From contig NZ_LMJF01000001.1 in the NCBI RefSeq assembly GCF_001429785.1, forward strand, positions 1,628,479 through 1,692,478: a stretch of 64,000 bases of DNA. Reading direction: 5' to 3'. A program made the translations under genes and the position numbers. Positions 1 through 10,600 of this stretch are shown here, one piece after another. A model generated the notes under the pieces. That model saw only the letters and a program-made list of their open reading frames with translations, was not told where the DNA came from and ran no database searches. Each line of letters opens with the position of its first letter. Position 1 is the stretch's first letter. This stretch comes from Lysobacter sp. Root916. Its GTDB lineage: Bacteria > Pseudomonadota > Gammaproteobacteria > Xanthomonadales > Xanthomonadaceae.

Positions 1-1185
1 GTTCAACGCCGCCGCGCCCAGGGTGATGATCAGCACCTGCACGGTCTTCTTCTTCAACTGCAGGCCGTAGTTCGAGATGGCGAGCACGGCGTACAGCGAC
101 ACGGTGATGCCGATCACGATGAACACGATGCCCGACGCGGCCTTGTCTCGACCGCTCAGCGCCACCAGCAGGTCCTGCCCCGACACCAGCAGAAACGCGA
201 TGATCGCCACTACCGCGTAGGTCATCGGCAGCAGCACCTTCTCCTTGAGCGCGCGCACGGCCTCGTTGCCGCCGGTTTCGTAGGCGCGCATGACCACCGG
301 TGTGAACGCCTCGGACAGGGTCGCGTCTATGAACACGTTCAACTGCATCGCCAGCGAATAGCCGATGGCGTAGATGCCGACCGCGGCGAAATCGCCGGTG
401 ATCTGCTTGAGCAGCACGCGATCGACATTGGCCAGGATGCTGAACGCCAACTCGTGCGCCATCAGCGGCAAGCCGTAGATCAGACCGCTGCGCACGGCCT
501 GCCAGTCGAGCGCGTCGCGCGCCACACTGACGTTGCGGTACATCCAATGCGCGAGCCAGGCCAGCACCAGCACGGTGGCGACGATCTTGCCGCCGTAGAC
601 CGCCAGCGCGCTTCTTTGCACCAGGATCACGGCGCCCAGAACCAACACCAGTTCGAGCATGCGCCCAATCACGCGCATGGCCATGACGATGTCCGAACGC
701 TCGCTGGCGCGTATCACCATCTGCACGATGTTGACCGCCGCCAGCATCGGCATCATCAGCACGGCGCACCAGACCAGCGGCGAGAACGCGCCCTGCCCCA
801 GCCAGGACCAGAGCGCGATCGCGCACAACCCAAGTAACCATAGCGTTGCGGACAGGATCAGCGGCAGCAGCACCATGTTGGTGCCGAACTCCTGCATCCG
901 CCGCGCGCTCCCGTCGTAGGGATAAAAGCGCACGATCGCGTGCGGCGTGCCGAGCTTGATGATCGCCACGCCCAGCAGCATCAGGGTGTCGTAGTACCTC
1001 AGGATGCCGAACTGGGTATTGTCGAGAAACCGGGTCAGGATCGGGAACGAGATGAAGCCCGCCAGCATCACCAGACCGTTCGAGATCGAATAACGCAGGT
1101 AATGCGTGACGATGCCTGGTCGCTCCCGCGACGGGGCACGCAGGCCTTCGTCCGCGCCCGTCGCGCTCTCCGTCGAACTATTCAT
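1..1185 (-). CDS. Wzx-like polysaccharide flippase (3' end outside window)
   Basis: The gene is partial: its N-terminal 395 codons are here and it runs off the left edge still open. The translation is strongly hydrophobic with successive membrane helices and typical MATE/Wzx features, including an early YSISNGLVMLAGFISFPIL helix and a basic-aromatic stretch around RFYPYDGSARRM. The family moves undecaprenyl-linked repeat units across the inner membrane. The ATG at 1185 is the only usable start, because a TGA lies in frame shortly upstream. The Shine-Dalgarno is weak. It follows the beta-propeller gene by 38 bp and is probably the last gene seen of that operon. The flippase assignment is from sequence character; the substrate is unknown. 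Confidence 0.82.
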   Translation of the reverse strand, partial: MNSSTESATGADEGLRAPSRERPGIVTHYLRYSISNGLVMLAGFISFPILTRFLDNTQFGILRYYDTLMLLGVAIIKLGTPHAIVRFYPYDGSARRMQEFGTNMVLLPLILSATLWLLGLCAIALWSWLGQGAFSPLVWCAVLMMPMLAAVNIVQMVIRASERSDIVMAMRVIGRMLELVLVLGAVILVQRSALAVYGGKIVATVLVLAWLAHWMYRNVSVARDALDWQAVRSGLIYGLPLMAHELAFSILANVDRVLLKQITGDFAAVGIYAIGYSLAMQLNVFIDATLSEAFTPVVMRAYETGGNEAVRALKEKVLLPMTYAVVAIIAFLLVSGQDLLVALSGRDKAASGIVFIVIGITVSLYAVLAISNYGLQLKKKTVQVLIITLGAAALN

Positions 1186-1223
1186 CGCGAGCGACCGCGA
1201 TCGTCATGGACGCTCATTTCGCA

Positions 1224-3008
1224 TCACCTCGGAGGAGAGCCCGGATGGGCCGGGCCGCAGACTGGAGGCGGACCGGGCGAAGCCGCCGGATCCACCGCAC
1301 CCGGGACCGGCGCGCGAGCACGCGTGTCCGTCGCGGACCGCTCATCGAGCACGCCCACGTAGGCAGTCCTGTTCGGCGGACGTCCGAGCACGTCCAGGAC
1401 TTCGACGCCGCCCGCCACGTTGTAGGTATGGCAGCCATCGACGCTGCGCGTCAGATAGGGGGCCAGCCGCGACAGTTGCCGCTCGCGATAGGTCGTGGGC
1501 CCCAGCTCCAGCACTTCGTTGAACACGACGGCATTGCCGTAGCCGGGCCCGCAGTCCTGAGCCGGCCGGATCAGGCTGCCGTTGCGCTGGAACAGCCGCC
1601 CGGCCATGCGGGCGCGGCGCACATCGCAGACGATGGGCGAGGCCGGATGCGGCGTGTACGGCCCCTCCAGCCGGTCGGCGACGAACAGGAACAACTCGTC
1701 GCAGGTGTTGTTCTGGTTTTCGGCAACGTTGGCGAACAGGTACCAGTGGCCCTGATGATGGTGCAGGCTCGGATCCACACAGACGCGCCCGACCACAAGG
1801 TCGTGCACCCGCTCCCATCGCAAGGGGAAGTCGCTGGCGCGGTACAGGCTGACGCGGCGGTCGTAGCCGGACTCGACCGTCATGTACCACTGCCCCTCCC
1901 AGGCGAACACTTGCGGGAAGGACAGATGGCCGGGCTCGTCCAGCGCGACGCCGAGCGAGCGCGCGCCTCCCGCGCCCAGTTCCACGCAAGCTATGGTCGC
2001 CTTCTTGAGCCGCGGCTCCAGCATTTCCTCCACGAACAGCAGCCTGCGTTCCTGCGCCATCACCACGAAGGGATCGCCCCACCAGCCCTTCGGCGCTTTC
2101 AGCAGGGCATGCGATCCGATCGTCGGCGAGTGCGGATCCAGCGGCGCTCCGCCCAGGCGCAGCACCAGCGTCCAGCCGACGCGGGCGTTCCTGAACCAAC
2201 CGGTCATCCAGCGCGGAGAAGCGCGCAGCATCGACGCGAACGCATGCAGCCCGGCGGCCGGTGCCAGCGGCGCCAACGGCTGCAGCTCCAGGCTCGCCAT
2301 CGCAGGCGCGCCCGCGCCGAGATCTCCCTGCGCCAGCTGACGCAAGGCGCGCAACAGCAAGGCCGGCAGCTTGCGGAATGCATCCTCGCGCTGCTTGAGA
2401 AACGAAGTCGCCCGGGTCCTGCCCCAACTGGCCGCGAGGTCGACGGGCGTCTGGTTCGGCGCGTGCAGGACCAGGACCATCCGCGTCGCCGTTTCACGGC
2501 GCAGCATCGGACCGAGCAACTGCAAGCCCGCATGGCGATCGTCGAGCAGGCTGGCGTCGACCAGCCAGCATGCGCATTTCGTCTGGGCGGCCAGCGCCGA
2601 CGCCCAGGATTTCGTGCCCAGCACGATCAGCAGATCCGGGCGCGCGCCAGCGATGCGCTCGACCAGGGTGGCCTCGTCTCCCGGACCGGCCGTCGCGAGA
2701 ACGGCGTCCTCGTGGGGACCCGACGGCATCGGCATCGCGGTCAGGCTGCGGGTGGGGCCTAGCAAGGCGCGCTCGAACGCGATCAGGGCGCGCACGCTCG
2801 CGGGCACGCCAGCGACCTTCGGCAAGCTCGCCCCGGCCGCGCTCAGCGTGGTCAGTTCGATCCAGTCGTACCCAGCCACCAGGCCATGGAACGCGCGTAC
2901 CCATCCGGGGACCTGCGGCGGCCCCACCAGCGTTACGCGCAAGGGCCGTGTGGCGCCGACCGGCGGAGCGTACAGCGGGGTTCGTTCGCGCGCGCCGACG
3001 GCTTTCAT
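1224..3008 (-). CDS. Beta-propeller glycan-locus protein, glucosamine inositolphosphorylceramide transferase-like
   Basis: 594 residues with two parts. Residues about 22-200 resemble a Rossmann or formyltransferase-like fold (LRVTLVGPP, then PDLLIVLGTKSW). Residues about 280-545 have the recurring blade motifs of a five-bladed beta-propeller: WWGDPFVV (309-316), SFPQVF (363-368), VDPSLHHH (411-418), a stretch rich in RLFQRNGSLIRPAQ, and CHTYN (526-530). Bacterial proteins with this layout are annotated as glucosamine inositolphosphorylceramide transferase family and occur in polysaccharide loci. The ATG at 3008 overlaps the stop of the upstream hydrolase as ATGA, indicating translational coupling. 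The propeller resembles GH43/GH32-type folds, so a glycan-modifying role is likely. Acceptor and donor are unknown. Confidence 0.68.
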   Translation of the reverse strand: MKAVGARERTPLYAPPVGATRPLRVTLVGPPQVPGWVRAFHGLVAGYDWIELTTLSAAGASLPKVAGVPASVRALIAFERALLGPTRSLTAMPMPSGPHEDAVLATAGPGDEATLVERIAGARPDLLIVLGTKSWASALAAQTKCACWLVDASLLDDRHAGLQLLGPMLRRETATRMVLVLHAPNQTPVDLAASWGRTRATSFLKQREDAFRKLPALLLRALRQLAQGDLGAGAPAMASLELQPLAPLAPAAGLHAFASMLRASPRWMTGWFRNARVGWTLVLRLGGAPLDPHSPTIGSHALLKAPKGWWGDPFVVMAQERRLLFVEEMLEPRLKKATIACVELGAGGARSLGVALDEPGHLSFPQVFAWEGQWYMTVESGYDRRVSLYRASDFPLRWERVHDLVVGRVCVDPSLHHHQGHWYLFANVAENQNNTCDELFLFVADRLEGPYTPHPASPIVCDVRRARMAGRLFQRNGSLIRPAQDCGPGYGNAVVFNEVLELGPTTYRERQLSRLAPYLTRSVDGCHTYNVAGGVEVLDVLGRPPNRTAYVGVLDERSATDTRARAPVPGAVDPAASPGPPPVCGPAHPGSPPR

Positions 3009-3847
3009 CCGGCGGGGCTCCGCGGCAAGCGGCTCATCCAGCTTGCGATCGCCTCGATCAGGCGCTCGCGCTGCTCCCGTCCGAAGTAGGTATGGTCGCA
3101 GTCGGGCCAGTAGTGCAGGTTCACGCGCGGATCGCGCGCCGCCGCGCCGAACGCCCATTCGAACTGGCGCGGATGCAGGAACCGATCGGCATAGCCGCCA
3201 CTGAAGATGCACAGCAGGCGGACGTCGCGTGCCAGCATCGCCGCGAACTGCTCGCGCGCTTGCGCATGGCTGGGCCAGCTGCGGAAATCGGTGGAGTCCA
3301 GACCGGCGTTCCCGCGCATGCGCCCTCGCAGCTTGCGGGCGAAATGCCGCCATTCCCTGGGCAGGCGGCGCAGGAGTTCGAGCGCGCGCGCGTAGTAATA
3401 CCAGGGGCCGGTGTAGCACAGGCCATCCAGCAGCAACACCGCCGACACCCGCGTATCGACGTTGGCGACATCCCATCCGGTGTCGGCGGCGCTGCAGATT
3501 CCGCCCACCGCGAACACGCGACAGCCGTGCAGCGCTTCGAGCTGATCCAAGGCGGCGATCGTCGCCTGGGTGGCGTCGCACTCCGGCAGGCGCGGCGCCT
3601 CTCCGACACCGGGAATGTCGTAACGGAAGGTTCGTATCCCCAGCGCCGCGAGACGATGGGCCAGCAGCGCGTGCAAACGGAACGGTCCGGATCGCGGCTG
3701 CAAACCCGCGCTGGGCAATAGCAACGTCGGCCCGGCGCCGGGCGCGCCGCTGAGTACGCCATGCAATCGCCCATCTGGGCCGAAGCGCACGAACACCTCG
3801 TCGGCCGCGACGGCCGCAACGGGCTTGGCATCCAACACGGCATTCAT
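3005..3847 (-). CDS. Alpha/beta hydrolase, exosortase-A-associated hydrolase 1-like
   Basis: 280 residues with an alpha/beta-hydrolase order: an early LLLPSAG strand, RYDIPGVGEAP after strand 4, the nucleophile elbow GGICSAADTGW, and the histidine in CDHTY (H252). The elbow aligns GxSxG with GICSA, so the nucleophile position is Cys118 rather than Ser. The closest family I recognise is hydrolase 1 of exosortase A systems, found in EPS loci. The ATG at 3847 overlaps the previous gene's stop (ATGA). An in-frame ATG two codons upstream (3853) is possible. A cysteine nucleophile next to a thioesterase-less synthase makes thioester release or acyl transfer an attractive but unproven role. Confidence 0.75.
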   Translation of the reverse strand: MNAVLDAKPVAAVAADEVFVRFGPDGRLHGVLSGAPGAGPTLLLPSAGLQPRSGPFRLHALLAHRLAALGIRTFRYDIPGVGEAPRLPECDATQATIAALDQLEALHGCRVFAVGGICSAADTGWDVANVDTRVSAVLLLDGLCYTGPWYYYARALELLRRLPREWRHFARKLRGRMRGNAGLDSTDFRSWPSHAQAREQFAAMLARDVRLLCIFSGGYADRFLHPRQFEWAFGAAARDPRVNLHYWPDCDHTYFGREQRERLIEAIASWMSRLPRSPAG

Positions 3848-4644
3848 GCCCATGCTTCCTCGCGCACCGCCAGCCCCAGTTTTCCGACCACCTCGCGCAC
3901 CTGGGGCGTAAGAAAGAACGCCGCGTCCATCGCCGCGCCCACGCTGAAGCTGGGGGCGCTGGCAGGCAGCGACAGGGTCCTGGCGATGCCGGTCGGCAGC
4001 GCCTCCGGATCCTTGCGAACGACCGCCCACACGGGCACCGCGCGCCCCAGGCCCTGGTCGATGCGCGCTTCTCCGAGCTCTACGCGCAGGCGCGACGGCG
4101 CGGGAAAGCCCATCAGCTGGCCGTCCGCGGGATCGGTGCTGCGGGCGACGCCGGCACGCGGCGGCGGACGCAGCGCGCGTTCGCGCGCATCGCTCTCCAC
4201 CAGCTCCCGCAGCCAGGCCGCACCGTCGATTATCGGCTCCCAAAGCACGACCAGATCGGCGTCACCGCCCCGCTCCAGCCAGCCGCGCACGGCCAGCGCG
4301 CCACCGCGCCATGCGACCAGCGCCAGTCGCTTGATCGAGGTGCGCTGACGCAGCGCGGCCACCGCCGCTTCGAGATCCCGATGCATCGAGCTCAGATCCA
4401 GATCCTCGCCGGTACCCGCGGAATCGCCGGTGCCATGGAAGTCGAAACGCAGGGTCGGCAGGCCCAGCCCCGCGAGTTCGCTGGCGACCTCGGTGATGAA
4501 ACGACGGCTGCGCGGCAGTTCGTGCAGCAACGGCGGCACCAGCACGGCGCCGGTCGCGGGCGCGCCCGGCACGCCATGCAGCGCCGCGTACAAGCGCCGC
4601 GACGGCGCGCCCAGCCAGAACGGCTCCCAACCACCCAGGCTCAT
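3844..4644 (-). CDS. Alpha/beta hydrolase-like, exosortase-A-associated hydrolase 2-like
   Basis: 266 residues. The fold signatures are LVPPLLHELPRSRR, then LRFDFHGTGDSAG (typical of the strand-4 turn). The position of the nucleophile elbow reads VAWRGGALA, so Arg113 stands where Ser is expected. The exosortase-A hydrolase 2 family has a similar arginine-bearing elbow, so this is probably a family trait rather than decay. The start at 4644 is supported by GGAGG eight bases upstream. It lies 49 bp after the NRPS-PKS stop and overlaps hydrolase 1 by ATGA, so it belongs to the synthase operon. The function may be non-hydrolytic; no substrate can be named from sequence. Confidence 0.72.
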   Translation of the reverse strand: MSLGGWEPFWLGAPSRRLYAALHGVPGAPATGAVLVPPLLHELPRSRRFITEVASELAGLGLPTLRFDFHGTGDSAGTGEDLDLSSMHRDLEAAVAALRQRTSIKRLALVAWRGGALAVRGWLERGGDADLVVLWEPIIDGAAWLRELVESDARERALRPPPRAGVARSTDPADGQLMGFPAPSRLRVELGEARIDQGLGRAVPVWAVVRKDPEALPTGIARTLSLPASAPSFSVGAAMDAAFFLTPQVREVVGKLGLAVREEAWA

Positions 4645-4693
4645 CGCGATCGCCTCCGTGGAATCTCGAGACTGCGGGTGCGTGCGGCGCGGT

Positions 4694-7600
4694 TCATAGG
4701 CCAGACCCTTCTTTCAAACCGAACAGGCGTCGCAAGCCGCTGCTGATGCGTCCGCCCATACCGCTGGCGGGCGCGGCGTTCTGGGTGGCAACGGGCAGGC
4801 CCGCCGCGACCTGGGCCAAAGTCTCCGCGCCCAGGCGGATCAGCTTGATGCGCTTGCCGGTATCGCGCTCGACGCGATTGGCCATCTGCACCGCGAGCAT
4901 CGAATGTCCGCCCAGTTCGAAGAAGTTGTCGTCCGGACCCGCGGGCAGGCCCAGCAGTTCGGACCAGATCTGCGACAGGTAACGGACGCGAGGGTCGGCT
5001 GCCGCCCCAGTCGCGCTCGGAGCAGGCACGACGGCCTGTTCCTTATCGACTGGCAGCAGCAGCGCGTTGCGGTCGATCTTGCCGTTGGGCAAGAGCGGAA
5101 TCTCTTCAAGCACGACGAAGTGCTGCGGCAACATGTAGGTCGGGAGCAGTTCCCGTAGGTGCGCGCGCAACGCCGCCTCCTCGATGGTCGCGCCCGGCGC
5201 GGCCACCAGATAGGCGACCAGACGCTGGTCGTTGGCGCGATCCTCGCGCACGATCACGAGCGCGCGCGCGACTTCCTCGCGCGCGGCCAGATTGGCCTCG
5301 ATCTCGCCCAGTTCGATGCGATAGCCGCGCACCTTGACCTGGTGATCCAGACGCCCCAGATGCTCGAGATTGCCGTCCGCGCGCCAGCGGCCGCGATCGC
5401 CCGTGCGGTACAACAGGGCCGCGCCGTCCGCCTGCGCTGCATCGGCGAACGCCGCCGTGTAGCGATCGGCCACGAAGCGTTCGGCGGTCAGCTCGGGGCG
5501 TTCCAGATAGCCCTTGGCGACGCCTTCGCCGCCTATGCAGATCTCGCCCGGAACGCCGTAGGGGCACAGCTCGCCATGCGCGTCCACGATCCAAACGCTG
5601 GTGTTGCCTATCGGCCGCCCGATATGGATGTCGGGCGCTTGCCCGGCGGGGGCCGGGACGATGCGCGCGCAGGTGGACCACACGGTGGTCTCGGTGGGCC
5701 CGTAGACGTTCCACAAGGATCCGCAGCGCGACAACAGCGACGTCGCCAGATCCAGGCCCATCGGTTCGCCACCGCACAGCGCCTTGAACCCCGGCGCGCC
5801 GCGCCAGCCCGCATCGATCAGCAGGCGCCAGCTCGACGGCGTGCCCTGCATCACCGTCGCGGCGCTGCGTTCCAACAGCGCGCGCAAGGCGACGCCGTCG
5901 CCGGCGGTTTCGCGATCCGCCAGCACGATCTGCGCGCCCACCGCCAACGGCAGCAGCAATTCCAGCACCGCGATGTCGAACGACAGCGTGGTCACCGCCA
6001 ACAGCCGGTCCTGCGCGTCCAGTCCGGGTTCGCGACGCATGCTGTCGAGGAAGTTGGACACGGCCCGATGCGGCACGATGACGCCCTTGGGACGACCGGT
6101 GGATCCCGAGGTGTAGATCACGTAGGCCGGATCCTCCGGCTGCGCGGCGTGCTCGTCGCGACCCAGCCGCGTCGCCTCCGCCGTCGCGAACAGGGACGCA
6201 TGTTCGTCGAACAGCAGCACCGGCCTGCCGCGCAAATCGAAGCGGGCGGCGTGCTCGCGCGTGGTCAGGAGCAGCGCCAGTCCGGCGTCGGCGGCCATGT
6301 AGGCCAGGCGCTCTGCGGGGAACTGCGGATCCAGGGGCACATAGCCCGCGCCGGCCTTGAGGATGCCCAGCAACGCCGCCAGCATGTCCGGGCCGCGATC
6401 CAGGGCCAGACCCACCAGCGCGCCGCGACGGACGCCATGCCCGCGCAGCACCTGGGCGATGCGATTCGAGCGCGTCTCCAACTCGGCATAGCGCAACGAC
6501 ACCGGACCTGCGCGCAACGCGACCCGGTCCGGCGTGCGCTCGCATTGGGCCTCGAAGTATTCGTGCATCCTGCAGGCGCGGTCGTAGGCGATCGCCGTTG
6601 GCTGCAACGAGGCCAACTCCGTACGCGCCTGCGCGTCGACCAGCGGCAGACTCGCCAGATCCGCCGTCTCCCGCTCCACCGCGGCGCGCAGCAGGGTTTC
6701 GTAGGCGCTTAGCCAGCGCTGGATGGTGGTCGCGTCGAACAGGTCGCGGTTGTATTGGCATTCGAGCCGCAAGCGACCGTGGACCTGCACGGCGTTCACG
6801 AACAGCTCGAAGGTTTCGAAGCTGCGCGGATTGCTGTCGAACTCCATGGACACGCCGTGAAACGCGGCGCATTCCTGGTCCATGGCCTGGTCGAGGTTGA
6901 ACAGCACGCTGACCAGCGGTATCCGCGCCGGATCCCGCCGCAGCCGCAGCTTCCTGAGCAGCGTGCCGAAGGTGTAGCGCTGGTGCTCCAAGGCATCGAG
7001 CAACATGGCCTGCGCGTCGTCGATCGCCTGCGCGAACGACTGTGCGGATTCGAGCTCGAAGCGCAGCGGCAGCAGATTGACGCAATGCCCCACCAGGTGG
7101 TCGGCGCCGCAGACCGCCTGCCCCGCGGCGGGAATCCCGACCACCACTTCCGATTGCGACGACAGGCGCGACAGCAGGGCGGAAAAACCCGCAAGCAGCG
7201 TGGCGAACATGCCGACGCCACGGGCCGCGCCGGTCCGCCGCAGCGCATCGAGCAAATCGGCATCGAGCACGTGATCCAGTCGGGCCGAGGCGAAGCTCCG
7301 GTTCGGCGGCCGCGGCCGATCGGTGGGCAGCTCCAGCACCGGCGCACCCTTGGCGTAGCGCGAGAGCCAGTAGGCCTCGTCGGCGAGCTGCGCCGCGTCG
7401 CCCTGATGCTCGGCTTCCGCCAATGCGTGAGCGACGAACGAGGAGGCTTCGGGCAGGCTCGACGCCGGCGTTCCGAAACGCTTTCCGTACAGGGCGCCCA
7501 GCTCGCGCACGATCGCCCACCACGACCATCCGTCGCAGACGATGTGATGGGCGGTCAGCAGCAGCAGATGCTCGTCCGCCGCGAGGCGCAGCAGCTGCGC

Positions 7601-10600
7601 GCGAAACAGCGGCCCCTGGTCCAGCACGAACGGCGTTTCCACCGCGAGCCGGATGCGCTCGTCGACGGCCGTCCGTCGCGCGATCGGGTTCAGCGACGCC
7701 AGGTCTTCGACCGGTAACGGCAAGGCATGGCGCTCCAGCACCCGGAAGCTTGCGCCGTCCGGCCCGATGCTTGCGCGCAGGGATTCGTGCCGGTCCACCA
7801 GTTCCTGCAGGGCCTCGCGCATGAATTCCAGGTTCAGCGCGCCGCGGAACTGCAGCGAAACCGAAAGATTGAAGGCCAGCGACGCTTCCCGCCCGAGCTG
7901 GTCGGCCAGCCAGATCTCGCGCTGCGGCTCCGTGGTCGGCGCCACGCGCGCGCGGATGCCGCCGCCGAACGGCTCGTAGCCAGCTCGCGACGCCTGCGCG
8001 ACTTCGTCGCCGGGCACCACGGATGCGGGCAGGTCCCTCACAGCGGCAAGCTCGGCAAGCCGCGATGGCGGCGAAGGCATCGGCGCCTTCGCGGTTTCCG
8101 CCTCGGAGGCCGCGGCCGGCGGCACCGGCGTGCCCGCCGGCTCCGCCGGCAACTGCGCGTCCAGCGTCGTCGCCAGGCGACCCAGGCTGCTGCATTCGCT
8201 CATCAGCTGCCGGAACGTCAGTTTGACCGCGTAGGCCTTCTGCAGACGCAGCGCGACCTGGGTCAGCATCAGGCTGTCCAGGCCAAGCTCCATGAAATTG
8301 GCTTCGTCGTCGGCCTCGGACAGGTCGAATCCCACCACGTCCTCGAACAGGGCCGAGAGCTGCGCGACCAGCCGCGCATGGCGATCCGGCAGGGCCGCGG
8401 TGGCCCGCACGGTCGCGTCCTCGGCGGCGGGTACGGGCGCAAGCGCCTGCGCGAGATTCGCGCCTGGGAGCGCGACGACATTCGAGGCCGCCGCGGCCTC
8501 GACCCAGTAGCGCTGCCGTTCGAACGGATAAGTGGGCAGCAATACGCGTCGGCGCGTAGGCCGACGGTCGAACGCCGCCAGGTCGATCGCGATACCGCGG
8601 CACCACAACTGGCCCGCCGCGGCGAGGATGCTGGCGACCTCGGTCGCGGGGTCGTCGGCCAGCGACGGCACCGCCGTGGCCTGCTGCTTCGACATGGCCG
8701 GATGTTGACGCGACAAGGCGCACAGGGTGGCGCGCGGGCCGGCTTCCAGCAGCACCCGCGACGGCGTGTCCAGCACCCTGCCCACCGCCGCGGCGAAGCG
8801 AACCGGCTCGCGCAGGTGCGAGGCCCAGTAGTCGGGGGACGTGGCGGATGCGGCGTCCAGCCAATCGCCGGTCGCGGTCGAGACTATCGGGATCAGCGGC
8901 GCCGACAGCGTCAGGGCGGCGACTTCGGCGCGGAACGGCGCCACCACCGGCTCCATCATCCGCGAATGGAAGGCGTGCGAGGTGCGCAGAGCACGGCAGG
9001 CCACGCCCTGCGCTTCGAGTTCGAGCTGGAAGCGCGCGATCGCGTCGAGGGCGCCCGATACCACCACGCTGCCCGGCGCGTTCTCGGCGGCCAGCGACAG
9101 ATCGGCGGGCAGCCTGGCCAGCAATGCGTCCAAGGGCAGCCGGACCGACAGCATGGCGCCTGGCGGCCGCGCCTGCATCAGCGCGCCGCGCCGCGCGACC
9201 AGGTTCAGCGCATCGGCCAAGCCGAACACGCCGGCCAGCGTCGCGGCGACGAATTCTCCGACGCTGTGTCCGATCATCGCCGTCGGCACGATGCCGTGGC
9301 TCATCCACCACTGCGCGATCGAGTACTCGATCGCGAACGTCGCCGGCTGCATGATCGCGGTCGGCAGCAGCGCCTCGGGGTCGTTCGAGAACACGCGCTC
9401 GCGCAGGTCGAAGCCGAGCTGCGCGAGCAAGGCGTCCGCGCAGGCGTCGAATGCCGCCTGGAACGCCGGCTGGGTGTCGTACAGGCCGCGCCCCATGCCT
9501 GGATAGGTCGCGCCCTGTCCAGGGAACAGGAACACGACCTCGCCCTGCCGCGCCGGCTTGGCGCGCGCGGCGGCGACGGCGATGTCGGTGCTGCGCAGTT
9601 GCGCCACCGCGGCGGCGGCGTCCTCGGCGACCACCGCGATGCGATGCGCGAAGGCTTTGCGGCCCAGCGCGAGCGTCCACGCCGCGTCGGCCAGGTTCAG
9701 GCCAGGCGCGCCGTCGAGATGGTCGGCCAGGCGCGTCGTCGCGCGCGCCAGCGCCGTCGGCGTGCGTGCGGACAGCGCCAGCAGTTGCGGCCCTCGCGCC
9801 GGGTCCGACGGCGGCCGGCTCGGCGCCTCCTCCAGCACGACGTGCGCATTGGTGCCGCCGACGCCGAACGAACTCACGCCTGCGCGGCGCGGCGTGGCGC
9901 CGGCCGGCCAGTCCGTCAGGGCGTCGTTGACGACGAAGGGCGAACCGGCAAAATCGATGACTGGATTGGGCGACTTGAAATGCGCGGTCGCCGGTATGCG
10001 CTGCTCGGCCAATGCCAGCGCGGTCTTGATCACGCCGGCCGCTCCCGCGGCGATCACCAGATGGCCGACGTTGCTCTTCACCGATCCGATCCGACAGAAG
10101 CCGCGCTCGTCGGTGCCCCGGCGGAATGCGCGGGTCAAGCCCTCGATTTCGATCGGGTCGCCCACCGGCGTGGCGGTGCCATGGGTTTCGACATAGCCGA
10201 TGCTGCGCGGATCCACCCGCGCCCGATCGTGGGCCATGGCGATGACCGCCGCCTGGCCTTCGCTGCTCGGCGCGGTGAAGCTGGCCTTGCCAGCGCCGTC
10301 GTTGTTGACCGCGCCGGCGCGGATCACCGCGACTATGGGGTTGCCGTCCGCCAGGGCATCGGACAGTCGCTTGAGCAGCACGATCGCCGCGCCATCGCTG
10401 AACACGGTGCCCTGTGCGCTCGCATCGAACGGCCGGGTGTGGCCGTCGGGCGAGAGCATCGATCCTTCCTGATAGAAGTAGCCGCTGCGCGGCGGGCAGG
10501 TGACGCTGATGCCGCCGGCCAGGGCCATGTCGCAATGGCCTAGCGTCAGACTGTCGACGGCCTGGCAGATCGCCACCAGCGAAGTCGAACAGGCGGTGTG

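Noticed and set aside
4641..4697. 18-codon ORF starting at the NRPS-PKS stop and ending on the hydrolase 2 start
   Set aside because: The start and stop overlaps are tempting, but the peptide is basic and unlike any known family (MbtH proteins are longer), so I treat it as chance or a coupling device.
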